Below, in pieces: positions 1-7,072 of a stretch of 33,698 bases of DNA (position 1 is its first letter; each line of letters begins with the position of its first letter). The notes under the pieces are model-generated. The model searched no databases, had not been told where the DNA came from, and saw only the letters and a list, made by a program, of their open reading frames with translations. This DNA is from SAR202 cluster bacterium bin16. GTDB taxonomy: Bacteria > Chloroflexota > Dehalococcoidia > Lucifugimonadales > Australimonadaceae. The stretch lies in NCBI GenBank assembly GCA_002238425.1, contig MPMJ01000033.1, positions 1 to 33,698 on the forward strand. The letters run 5' to 3'. A program made the translations under genes and the position numbers.

Positions 1-84
1 CGCCCTATCGGGACCAAAGGGGGTGTTTGACCCGTCATCTACGACCTGATACAAGTCCCCATCAGTCGTGCCCGGGGTGGCCTA

Positions 85-351
85 ATGACTGTGGCGACGA
101 CTGGCCTAATGACCCTGGCGAATGACACCGTGTTCGGGGCGGTGACCGCCATCGTGCTGTTCGAGGCGGGCAAGCACCTGTTCTTCTGGTTCACCGCGCT
201 GGCCGGGCAGCGGAGCGTGGTGTACGGGCCCATCGCTTCGTTCGTCCTGCTGCTGATGTGGGGGTACGTCGCGGGGATGATCTTCCTGTACGGCGCGGCG
301 CTGACGAGAGCGGCGGGCGAGCTCCGGCCACCGGGGTCGCCGTCCCGGTAG
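85..351 (+). pseudogene. C-terminal remnant of a YihY/BrkB-type membrane protein
   Basis: The reading frame gives about 88 residues. From about residue 15 they resemble the last two membrane segments of the YihY/virulence factor BrkB (UPF0761) family, including the YGPIASFVLLLMWGY stretch near residues 47-61, which matches the family's YGSLAAVIVLLLWLY-like segment. Full-length members are roughly 280-400 residues, so most of the protein is missing. An in-frame stop at 28-30 closes the frame upstream, and neither other plus frame supplies the missing part within the window, so I read this as a truncated remnant. There is no convincing ribosome binding site before the ATG at 85. A frameshift or a recombination junction just upstream is equally possible. 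The family call rests on only two helices. Confidence 0.5.
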
Positions 352-446
352 GGAGCCCACGGGGGATGACAGGGAAGGGCGGGGCTGTGGCAACGGGGCG
401 CGCGCGTAGTAAAGTTGCGTGAGACTCAACGAGACGCCTGTCCGCT

Positions 447-452
447 GGGAGG
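447..452 (+). promoter_or_regulatory. Ribosome binding site deciding a CTG start
   Basis: GGGAGG lies 6 nt before CTG 459. No ATG, GTG or TTG exists in this frame between the stop at 420 and ATG 546, and the protein similarity begins before 546. The site therefore supports the rare CTG start of the NCS2 permease. Confidence 0.6.
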
Positions 453-458
453 CGCACA

Positions 459-2210
459 CTGGCCACGGCAACGCAGAATCCCCGGTACGAGGCACACGAG
501 AACCCGCCCTGGCGGACCTCGCTTGGATTCGGCCTCCAGTTCAGCATGATCGCTTCCGCCACGTTGCTGGTGACGCCGGTCATCGTGGCGGAGGCATCGG
601 GCAGGGGAGAGTCCTACGTGACGTGGATGGTGTTCGCGTCGCTGGTGGCGGTGGGCCTCTCCACGCTGGTGCAGGTGCGCCGCCTGGGCCCCGTGGGCGC
701 AGGCGCGGTGATGCCGTTCTTCACGGCGGCTTTCGCCATCCCGTTCTGCATCACGGCGGTGGTGGACGGAGGCCCGGCGACGCTGACGACGCTGGTGCTC
801 GCCTCGGCGGCGTTCCAGTTCGTCGTTGCAAGGTGGCTGTTCATCCTGCGGCGGCTCGTCACACCCGTCGTGAGCGGCACGGTGATGATGATCCTCTCCA
901 TCACGCTGGCGTCGGTCGTGTTCGATCTGCTGGACGGCGCCGCGCGGGAGGAGCCGACCGCCGCGCCGCTGACCGCGCTGGCGACGCTTACGGTGGTCGC
1001 GGCGCTCACGCTGCGCGGCTCCGCGTTATGGCGGCTCTGGGCGCCGATGATCGGCATAGCGGTGGGCTGTGTGGTCGCCGCGGCGTTCGGCATCTACGAC
1101 ACCAGCCGGATCACACAGTCCGCCTGGGTGGGGCTCCCCTCCGAGGCGCCGGGGCTGGCGCTGGACCTCGGGGTCGATTTCTGGACGCTCCTGCCGGCAT
1201 TCCTGTTCCTGGGCGTCATCGTCTCCATCCAGGTGAACGGGGAGGCGATAACGCACCAGCGCATCTCCCAGCGCGAGGTCAAGGCGGTCGATTTCCGGCA
1301 GGTGCAGGGAGCGCTGGCCGGCGGGGGCGTGAGCAATCTGCTGGCGGGTCTCGCCGGAACGGTGCCGAACGCCACGAACCCGGGCATCACTCCTTTCATC
1401 CAGGTCACCGGCATCGCTTCGCGCAGGATGGGCTACGTCATAGGCGCCATCTTCATCGCCGTGGCGTTCCTGCCGAAGGTGTCCGGGCTGCTCAGCAGCC
1501 TGCCCGGGCCGGTGATGACGGGCTACCTGATCGTCGTCACCGGCACGCTGTTCGTGGACGGCGCGCTGACGGTGATCAACTCCGAACGGAACCGTCAGAA
1601 GCTCATCGTGGCGGGCATCTCCTTCTGGATAGCCGCCGCGTTCCAGTTCGGCCTCTTCACGCTGCCGAACCTCACTCCGGTGCTGGGGGCGCTGGTGAAG
1701 AGCGGGATCACCACCGGAGGCGTCGCCGCCATCGTGATGATCCTGTTCCTGGAGTTCACCAAGAAACGGCGGATGCGCTTCGAGTCGAAACTCGATGCCG
1801 AAGTACTGCCGGACCTCTTCGCGTTCACGGAGCGGTTCGCCGAGAGCAGGGGATGGGACCAGCCGATGAAAGAGCGGCTAAGCGCGGTCGCGGAGGAGAC
1901 GCTGCTCACGCTCGCTCCGCTCGACCTGTCCCTGGACCTGGCGGACGAGGACGATGAACAGGAGACGCGGCGGCTGGTGGTGCTGGCGTCCAGCGACGGA
2001 CCGATAGCGGACCTGGAGTTCATCGGCGGCGGGGACGAGGAGAACATGGAAGACCGCATCCGGCAACTGCAGCAGCACGACGAGGAGACCGTGTCGGAGA
2101 ACGAGATATCGCTGCGCCTGCTGCGGCGCTACGCCTCGTCCGTGCGGCACCAGCAGTTCCACGGCTCCGACATCATCACGGTGCGCGTCGGCCCACCGGG
2201 AACGCGGTAG
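459..2210 (+). CDS. NCS2-family xanthine/uracil permease with C-terminal RsbW-like domain
   Basis: This is a polytopic nucleobase:cation symporter 2 (NCS2) protein, expected to import xanthine, uracil or a related base across the inner membrane. The first ATG in frame is at 546, but homologous sequence (ENPPWRTSLGFGLQ, helix 1) continues upstream of it. An in-frame stop at 420-422 limits the frame. The only candidate starts are CTG at 438 and CTG at 459, and the latter has GGGAGG at 447-452 with 6-nt spacing, so I chose 459 (583 residues). About 430 residues form the transporter with many hydrophobic helices. The last 140 residues are soluble and resemble an anti-sigma factor HATPase (RsbW-like) fold: EETLL where the N-box helix should be, and a C-terminal SLRLLRRYASSVRHQQ pattern. 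The ATP-binding Asn appears lost. A regulatory or interaction role is inference. Confidence 0.82.
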   Translation: MATATQNPRYEAHENPPWRTSLGFGLQFSMIASATLLVTPVIVAEASGRGESYVTWMVFASLVAVGLSTLVQVRRLGPVGAGAVMPFFTAAFAIPFCITAVVDGGPATLTTLVLASAAFQFVVARWLFILRRLVTPVVSGTVMMILSITLASVVFDLLDGAAREEPTAAPLTALATLTVVAALTLRGSALWRLWAPMIGIAVGCVVAAAFGIYDTSRITQSAWVGLPSEAPGLALDLGVDFWTLLPAFLFLGVIVSIQVNGEAITHQRISQREVKAVDFRQVQGALAGGGVSNLLAGLAGTVPNATNPGITPFIQVTGIASRRMGYVIGAIFIAVAFLPKVSGLLSSLPGPVMTGYLIVVTGTLFVDGALTVINSERNRQKLIVAGISFWIAAAFQFGLFTLPNLTPVLGALVKSGITTGGVAAIVMILFLEFTKKRRMRFESKLDAEVLPDLFAFTERFAESRGWDQPMKERLSAVAEETLLTLAPLDLSLDLADEDDEQETRRLVVLASSDGPIADLEFIGGGDEENMEDRIRQLQQHDEETVSENEISLRLLRRYASSVRHQQFHGSDIITVRVGPPGTR

Positions 2211-2315
2211 GGGCGACTCCCGTCCTGTCGCTCGCTGCCGTGCCTCAGAGGGGCGGTTTCCCCCACGGATAGCGCGGCTTACACTGTGCATGATTCGATC
2301 GCTCGGAGGCTTGCC

Positions 2316-3533
2316 ATGAGCACCTCTTCCAGCCAGAAAGTGATATGTGTTCTCTACGACGATCCGGTCAGCGGGTTCCCTCCCGCATACGCGCGTGAAG
2401 AGATACCCGCGCTCACGCACTATCCCGACGGCCAGACGCTGCCCTCGCCAACCGCCCGCGACTTTACCCCCGCCCACCTGCTGGGGTCCGTGTCGGGCGG
2501 ACTCGGGCTGGAGCGGTTCCTGACCGAGCGGGGGCACCGGTTCGTCGTGACGTCGGACAAGGACGGCCCCGATTCGGTCTTCGAGCGGGAGCTGCCCGAC
2601 GCGGACATCGTCATCTCGCAGCCCTTCTGGCCCGCGTACCTGACCGCCGAGCGTATCGAGAAGGCGCCGCGGCTCAAGATGGCCATCACTGCCGGCATCG
2701 GGTCCGACCACGTCGACCTCAGCGCCGCCATCGACCGGGGTATCACGGTCTGCGAGGTGACGTGGTGCAACAGCATCAGCGTCGCGGAGCACGCGGTGAT
2801 GCAGATGCTCGCGCTGGTGAGGGACTACATCCCGCAGTACGGCTGGGTGGTCAGAGGCGGCTGGAACATCGCCGACGCGGTCTCCCGCTCGTACGACATC
2901 GAGGGGATGGACGTGGGCGTCGTGGCAGCCGGGAGGATAGGGCTCGCCGTGCTGAAGCGGATGAAGCCGTTCGACGTGAACCTCCACTACACGGACAGGC
3001 ACCGGCTCCCCGCCAACGTCGAGCAGGAACTCGGCCTGACGTTCCAAGAGAACGTCGAGTCCCTGGTCAGCGTCTGCGACGTGGTCAGCATCCACTGTCC
3101 CCTGCACCCGGAGACCGAGCACATGTTCAACGACGCGCTCATCGGCAGGATGAAGCGCGGGTCGTACATCGTGAACACGGCCCGCGGCAAGATCTGCGAC
3201 CGCGACGCCGTCGTCAGAGCGCTGGAGAGCGGCCAGCTGGCTGGGTACGCGGGCGACGTCTGGTTCCCCCAGCCGCCTCCCAACGACCATCCGTGGCGGA
3301 CGATGCCCAACCACGCGATGACGCCGCACACGTCCGGCACCTCGCTGTCGGCGCAGGCCCGCTATGCGGCGGGCGTCCGCGAGATACTCGAGTGCTGGTT
3401 CGAGGGACGCCCAATCAGGGACGAATACCTCATCGTGCAGGGCGGCGCGCTCGCCGGGACGGGAGCGCATTCGTACAGCGAAGGCGACGCCACGGGCGGC
3501 TCGGAGGAAGCGGCGAAGTTCACCGCCGGTTAG
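2316..3533 (+). CDS. fdh: NAD-dependent formate dehydrogenase
   Basis: This is a cytoplasmic D-2-hydroxyacid dehydrogenase-fold enzyme oxidising formate to CO2 with reduction of NAD+. It closely follows the Pseudomonas sp. 101-type formate dehydrogenase along its whole 405 residues. Visible features are ITAGIGSDHVDL in the substrate region, the family's AAGRIG nucleotide-binding loop, YTDRHRLP with the Asp typical of NAD preference, NTARGK with the catalytic Arg near residue 290, WFPQPP, and TPHTSG with the catalytic His near residue 338. The C-terminal GGALAGTGAHSYSEG loop is also a family hallmark. An ATG at 2286 is in frame, but GGAGG at 2305-2309 sits 6 nt before ATG 2316, so I prefer 2316. 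The enzyme needs no metal or selenocysteine. It is followed after 93 nt by an alcohol dehydrogenase gene on the same strand. Confidence 0.96.
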   Translation: MSTSSSQKVICVLYDDPVSGFPPAYAREEIPALTHYPDGQTLPSPTARDFTPAHLLGSVSGGLGLERFLTERGHRFVVTSDKDGPDSVFERELPDADIVISQPFWPAYLTAERIEKAPRLKMAITAGIGSDHVDLSAAIDRGITVCEVTWCNSISVAEHAVMQMLALVRDYIPQYGWVVRGGWNIADAVSRSYDIEGMDVGVVAAGRIGLAVLKRMKPFDVNLHYTDRHRLPANVEQELGLTFQENVESLVSVCDVVSIHCPLHPETEHMFNDALIGRMKRGSYIVNTARGKICDRDAVVRALESGQLAGYAGDVWFPQPPPNDHPWRTMPNHAMTPHTSGTSLSAQARYAAGVREILECWFEGRPIRDEYLIVQGGALAGTGAHSYSEGDATGGSEEAAKFTAG

Positions 3534-3626
3534 GCGGACAGCCATAAGGATTCGCGCACGGAACCGGCCTCGCTGGGATAAAGTACCGGCGAGGGGATCG
3601 AAGCCACATGGAGCGGAGGACACGCC

Positions 3627-4712
3627 ATGGAAACGTGCAAGGCAGCCGTTATCACGGGATTCAACGACCCGACCGAGATGCGCGACGTCCAGATGCCTGA
3701 CCTGGAGCCGACAGGGCTGCTGGTGGAGGTCGAGGCCGCGACACTCTGCGGGACGGACGTGCACATCTGGCACAACGCCGCGAACCCGAAGATGCTGCCC
3801 TACATCCCCGGCCACGAGACCGCGGGCCGCATCGTTGCGTTGAACGGCGAACGGTACGACGTGCACGGAAGGCAGCTCAGGGAAGGCGACCGCATCGTCT
3901 CCGCGTACCGCTTCTGCGGGCACTGCTTCTACTGCTCGGTCTCGAACCAACCCTCGCTCTGCGACGACAGCATCCGGTTCGGGCGCGGTCGCGCCGACGT
4001 GTCCCCGTATCTCCTGGGTGGCTGTGCGGAGTATCACTACATCCCGCCGGGAACGGCCATCATCCCCATACCGGACGAGGTGACGTCGCCGCAGGCGGCC
4101 TCTGCCGCCTGTGCGCTGCGTACGGTGATGCACGGTTTCGAACGGCTGGGGCCGATCTACCCCCACGACACCGTCGTCGTGCAGGGGTCGGGGCCCGTCG
4201 GCCTGTACGCGTCGGCGGTTGCGCGCGACCGTGGCGCCGGGCGTGTGCTCGTCATCGGCGCGCCGCGTGTCAGGCTCGACGTTGCCGAGGCGTGGGGCGC
4301 GGACGAGACGCTGGACATCGGCGAGATGCCCGACGCCAGAGACCGGCACGAGTGGGTGATGGAGCGCACCGGTGGACGGGGCGCGGACGTCGCCATCCAG
4401 TGCGTCTCCTTCGCGGTTATTCCCGAGGGGCTGGGCTTCCTGCGACCGGGCGGACGCTACCTCTCCATCGGCGGAGGAGGCGGCCCGGTCTCGATCAACG
4501 GGTTCGGGCAGCAGGTGACGATCGTGAGCGTGCGCTCCGGCGAGGGGCGGCACTACCACCAGGCGTTGGAGTTCCTGCGCACCCGCGGTGAGTCGGTGCC
4601 GTTCGCGCGGATGCTGTCGCGCCCCTACTCGCTCGACGAGACCTCGGACGCGCTGCACGCCATGGCCGACTTCCGCGAGGTGAAGACCGTCATCCTGCCG
4701 CACGGGAACTAG
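3627..4712 (+). CDS. Zinc-dependent alcohol dehydrogenase (MDR family)
   Basis: This is a medium-chain dehydrogenase/reductase of 361 residues, oxidising an alcohol or polyol with NAD(P)+. The catalytic zinc site shows Cys41 (TLCGTDVH) and the GHE pair at residues 62-64. The structural zinc site is the Cys-rich segment [17 protein letters not shown], with a final spacing one residue longer than the usual C-x2-C-x2-C-x7-C. The Rossmann loop reads [16 protein letters not shown] at 3615-3619, 7 nt before the ATG, fixes the start. The stop codon overlaps the ribosome binding site of the next gene, so the two are probably co-translated. Position next to formate dehydrogenase suggests C1 or small-alcohol oxidation, but the substrate cannot be read from sequence. 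Confidence 0.9.
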   Translation: METCKAAVITGFNDPTEMRDVQMPDLEPTGLLVEVEAATLCGTDVHIWHNAANPKMLPYIPGHETAGRIVALNGERYDVHGRQLREGDRIVSAYRFCGHCFYCSVSNQPSLCDDSIRFGRGRADVSPYLLGGCAEYHYIPPGTAIIPIPDEVTSPQAASAACALRTVMHGFERLGPIYPHDTVVVQGSGPVGLYASAVARDRGAGRVLVIGAPRVRLDVAEAWGADETLDIGEMPDARDRHEWVMERTGGRGADVAIQCVSFAVIPEGLGFLRPGGRYLSIGGGGGPVSINGFGQQVTIVSVRSGEGRHYHQALEFLRTRGESVPFARMLSRPYSLDETSDALHAMADFREVKTVILPHGN

Positions 4713-4726
4713 GAGAGAAGCGATAC

Positions 4727-5098
4727 ATGGAACGCGGCGCGTTCTCCATCAGCCTGGCCGTCGCGGATATCGCGGCCTCGAGGGACTTCTACGAGCAACT
4801 CGGGTTCGAGGTCGTCGGAGGCGACCCCGCTGAGGGCTGGCAGATACTCAGGAACGGCGACCACACCATCGGCCTCTTCCAGGGGATGTTCGACAAGAAC
4901 ATCCTCACCTTCAATCCCGGCTGGGACAGCCACGCGCGCCCGCTGGACACGTTCACGGACGTGCGCGAGCTGCAGCGCCAACTGAAGGCGAGAGGCGTGC
5001 AACTGGTGAGCGAGGCGGACGAGGACGGCACGGGACCGGCCAGTTTCGTGGCGATAGACCCGGACGGCAATCCGGTCCTGGTCGACCAGCACGTCTGA
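4727..5098 (+). CDS. VOC-family (glyoxalase/bleomycin-resistance fold) protein
   Basis: This is a 123-residue single-unit vicinal oxygen chelate protein. It shows the family pattern [19 protein letters not shown] at the start and [12 protein letters not shown] at the end. The position where metal-binding members carry a first-strand His appears to be Ser, and the last-strand Glu appears replaced by Asp, so a catalytic metal site is doubtful. AGGAGAG at 4711-4717 overlaps the stop of the alcohol dehydrogenase, giving a 14-nt gap and likely translational coupling. It is probably the last gene of the fdh-adh unit, since a hairpin and then a toxin-antitoxin operator follow. The function is unknown beyond the fold. 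Confidence 0.82.
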   Translation: MERGAFSISLAVADIAASRDFYEQLGFEVVGGDPAEGWQILRNGDHTIGLFQGMFDKNILTFNPGWDSHARPLDTFTDVRELQRQLKARGVQLVSEADEDGTGPASFVAIDPDGNPVLVDQHV

Positions 5099-5101
5099 GC
5101 C

Positions 5102-5141
5102 CGGAGCGGGTTGAGTAACGAACAATGCTCACGCCGCTCCG
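5102..5141 (+). terminator. Possible terminator hairpin after the VOC gene
   Basis: CGGAGCGG (5102-5109) is the exact reverse complement of CCGCTCCG (5134-5141), starting 3 nt after the VOC stop codon. The loop is long (24 nt) and no T-tract follows, so this is weak evidence for transcript ending or 3'-end protection. Confidence 0.3.
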
Positions 5142-5163
5142 CAGAGATTGAGTGGACTGTGAT

Positions 5164-5199
5164 GCCTATGATGTGTATCCTTGTTACACATTCATAGGC
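5164..5199. promoter_or_regulatory. Long imperfect palindrome, likely toxin-antitoxin operator
   Basis: The left arm GCCTATGATGTGTA (5164-5177) pairs with the right arm TACACATTCATAGGC (5185-5199), with a single unpaired T and a 7-nt centre. It lies 22 nt before the antitoxin start, in an AT-richer patch than its surroundings. RHH antitoxins commonly bind such palindromes to repress their own operon. That this one does so is inference from position and symmetry. Confidence 0.65.
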
Positions 5200-5221
5200 T
5201 GAGAGGGAGAAGGAAGGCTCC

Positions 5222-5491
5222 ATGGCGAGAGTCCAACTCATCATCCCTGACCAGGACAGGGAACGGTTTGCCCGCCAGGCAAGGCGGGAGGGCATGACCT
5301 TCAGCGCTTGGCTGCGGGCCGCTGCTCAGGCGCGGGTTGAAGAACAGCGGCGACGGTTCTCCTCTCTCGATGAGTTGGAGGAGTTCTTCCGCTGGTGCGA
5401 TGCCCTGGATGGTCCTGAGATTGAGCCTGAGTGGAGCGAGCACCTCGAAGTCATCGGCAGGTCGCGCGCCGCCGGAGCGGCGGATTCGTGA
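5222..5491 (+). CDS. Ribbon-helix-helix-type antitoxin (VapB-like)
   Basis: This small protein of 89 residues begins with a strand-helix-helix pattern (MARVQLIIPDQDRERFARQ, then GMTFSAWLRAAAQARV) typical of DNA-binding RHH antitoxins. An acidic, Trp-containing tail would wrap the toxin. AGGAAGG at 5211-5217 precedes the ATG by 4 nt. The stop codon overlaps the GTG start of the PIN toxin (GTGA at 5488-5491), the tight coupling usual in type II systems. It would neutralise the downstream PIN nuclease and, with it, repress the operon at the upstream palindrome. It is not similar enough to a named VapB for me to give a subfamily. Confidence 0.82.
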   Translation: MARVQLIIPDQDRERFARQARREGMTFSAWLRAAAQARVEEQRRRFSSLDELEEFFRWCDALDGPEIEPEWSEHLEVIGRSRAAGAADS

Positions 5492-5892
5492 TCTTCGTCG
5501 ATACGAACGTCTTCATGTATGCCGTTGGGAGCCCACATCGGCTGAAAGAGCAGGCGAGGGAGTTCTTTCAGGAGTGCAGTCAGAGCAGTACTTCTCTATA
5601 TACGTCGGCTGAGGTATTACAGGAATTGCTTCACGCCTACCTTCCCGTTCGCAGGTCTCAGACCCTGGATGCGGCGATGGCGTTGATAGAGGGGGCAGGC
5701 GTTGACGTGTGGCCCCTGGAGGAAGCGGATATCGCGTTGGCGCGGCAGTTGTACGCCCAGCGCCCCTTCCTCGCGGCGAGAGACTTGTGCCATCTGGCCA
5801 GTTGCAGGCGGCGCGGAGTGCGGGAGATCAAGACCTTCGACCAGACCCTCGCCGACGCTGCTCTTGCCATGGGCATGAGCCAGTTTGCGTGA
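5488..5892 (+). CDS. PIN-domain toxin (VapC-like ribonuclease)
   Basis: This is a 134-residue PIN-domain protein. The acidic residues expected for Mg-dependent RNA cleavage are visible: Asp in IFVDTNVFMYA near the N-terminus, Glu in SAEVLQELLHAY, Asp in FLAARDLCHLA, and Asp in KTFDQTLAD. A longer frame extends upstream to 5431, but the PIN fold begins right at GTG 5488. That codon overlaps the antitoxin stop and has GGAG at 5474-5477. The pair is a complete type II module. It sits between a VOC gene and an ornithine cyclodeaminase-like gene without disrupting either, consistent with insertion as a cassette between operons. Confidence 0.87.
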   Translation: MIFVDTNVFMYAVGSPHRLKEQAREFFQECSQSSTSLYTSAEVLQELLHAYLPVRRSQTLDAAMALIEGAGVDVWPLEEADIALARQLYAQRPFLAARDLCHLASCRRRGVREIKTFDQTLADAALAMGMSQFA

Positions 5893-5919
5893 ACAGGCAC
5901 GACAGGACAGGAGGGACAC

Positions 5920-7017
5920 ATGACGCTGGTGCTGACCGACGAAGACGTTGCACGGGTGCACCCGATGGCCGACTGCCTGGAGGCGATGGAGACGGCCTAC
6001 CGCGACCACGCCCTCAGCGGGGCAGTGAATATCCCCCGCATCCGCTACATCAGCCCCACGACGGACCCCGACAAGGTGTACGGGTCGAACATCCACATCG
6101 GCACGACGCCCTCGTACGACACCGCCGCGATACGCATCGGCGGCAGCGCGCGCAGCACGAAGCCGAACGCGCAGGGCGAGCGCTCGCCCAAGTTCGAGAA
6201 CCGCAACTGGGGTTTCATCGTCCTCATCGACATGCAGACGGGACGGCCGCTCGCTTTCATCCACGAGTTCTACCTGTCGGGCATACGTGTCGGCGCCACC
6301 TCGGGCGTCGCCGCGAAATACCTCGCGCCGCCGAACGCGCAGACCGTCGGCATGTTCGGCAGCGGCAAGCTGGCGCGGACGGACCTGGAGGCGCTCGTGC
6401 AGGTGCGCCCGGTGCGGAGCGTGAAGGTGTACAGCCCCACGAAGGCGCATCGCGAGGAGTTTGCCAGCGAGATGTCGCAGCAGTTGGAGATCGAGGTTAC
6501 GCCCGTCGACAACCCGCGCGAGGCGATGGAGGGCACCGAGATCGTCTGCTGCGCGACGAACGCGGGCTACGTGAGCGGCAAGCCGGTCTTCGACGGCGAC
6601 TGGCTGGAGCCGGGGCAGTTCGTCATCTCGCTGCAGAACAGCGACGCCAACTTCAAGAAGTCCGAGGTGGACGACACGACGTTCGCCCGCAGCGCCTTCA
6701 TCTGCATCAACGACCGTGACAGCGTGTACTCGAACAACCAGATCGAGCTGCTCGACCCCATCGAACAAGGGGTGGTCTCGTGGGACAAGATATGCACGCT
6801 GGGCGAGGTGGTCGCCGGCACGACCACGCTCGAGGCGCAGCCCGGCGACATCGTCTACTACAAGAACAGCACGGGCATGGGGATACAGATGGCTGCTGCG
6901 GGCGCGCTCATCTACCGCAAGGCGGTCGAGGCCGACGTCGGCCAGGAGATCCCGACCGAGTGGTTCGGCAGCGACCTCACCTACTGGTACGACAAGGGGT
7001 TTTACCCCTCGGCGTAG
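5920..7017 (+). CDS. Ornithine cyclodeaminase / mu-crystallin family protein
   Basis: This 365-residue protein follows the ornithine cyclodeaminase/mu-crystallin/alanine dehydrogenase (OCD) family. An N-terminal mixed domain contains HEFYLSGIRVGATSGVAAKYLA, the family's RTAAxSAxAxxxLA-like helix. A Rossmann fold follows with the loop VGMFGSGKLAR, then IVCCATNA for the nucleotide-linked strand. Members act on amino or imino acids with NAD(P). The substrate here is not evident, and the loop GSGKLA departs from the usual GxGxQA, so strict cyclodeaminase activity is uncertain. AGGAGGG at 5909-5915 lies 4 nt before the ATG. It begins 27 nt after the toxin gene and ends at a convergent hairpin shared with the transporter gene. 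Confidence 0.86.
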   Translation: MTLVLTDEDVARVHPMADCLEAMETAYRDHALSGAVNIPRIRYISPTTDPDKVYGSNIHIGTTPSYDTAAIRIGGSARSTKPNAQGERSPKFENRNWGFIVLIDMQTGRPLAFIHEFYLSGIRVGATSGVAAKYLAPPNAQTVGMFGSGKLARTDLEALVQVRPVRSVKVYSPTKAHREEFASEMSQQLEIEVTPVDNPREAMEGTEIVCCATNAGYVSGKPVFDGDWLEPGQFVISLQNSDANFKKSEVDDTTFARSAFICINDRDSVYSNNQIELLDPIEQGVVSWDKICTLGEVVAGTTTLEAQPGDIVYYKNSTGMGIQMAAAGALIYRKAVEADVGQEIPTEWFGSDLTYWYDKGFYPSA

Positions 7018-7031
7018 GACTACCACGAGGC

Positions 7032-7072
7032 ACACGCCGCCTTCAGGCGGGAAATCTTATCAGGCGGCGTGT
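7032..7072. terminator. Convergent hairpin between OCD and TctAB genes
   Basis: ACACGCCGCC (7032-7041) is perfectly complementary to GGCGGCGTGT (7063-7072). A tighter alternative hairpin, CCGCC-TTCA-GGCGG (7037-7050), uses the same left arm. The structure fills the 54-nt gap between two convergent genes and overlaps the stop codon of the minus-strand gene. No long T-tract is visible, so it may end or protect both transcripts rather than act as a classic terminator. Confidence 0.5.

Noticed and set aside
1878..4703. Very long open frame of 941 codons on the minus strand
   Set aside because: It lies opposite the NCS2, formate dehydrogenase and alcohol dehydrogenase genes. Its protein is Arg/His/Val-rich with no domain, as expected for the antisense of GC-rich codons.
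5431..5487. Upstream extension of the first PIN toxin
   Set aside because: The added residues are Arg/Ser-rich, overlap the antitoxin and precede the natural start of the PIN fold at GTG 5488.
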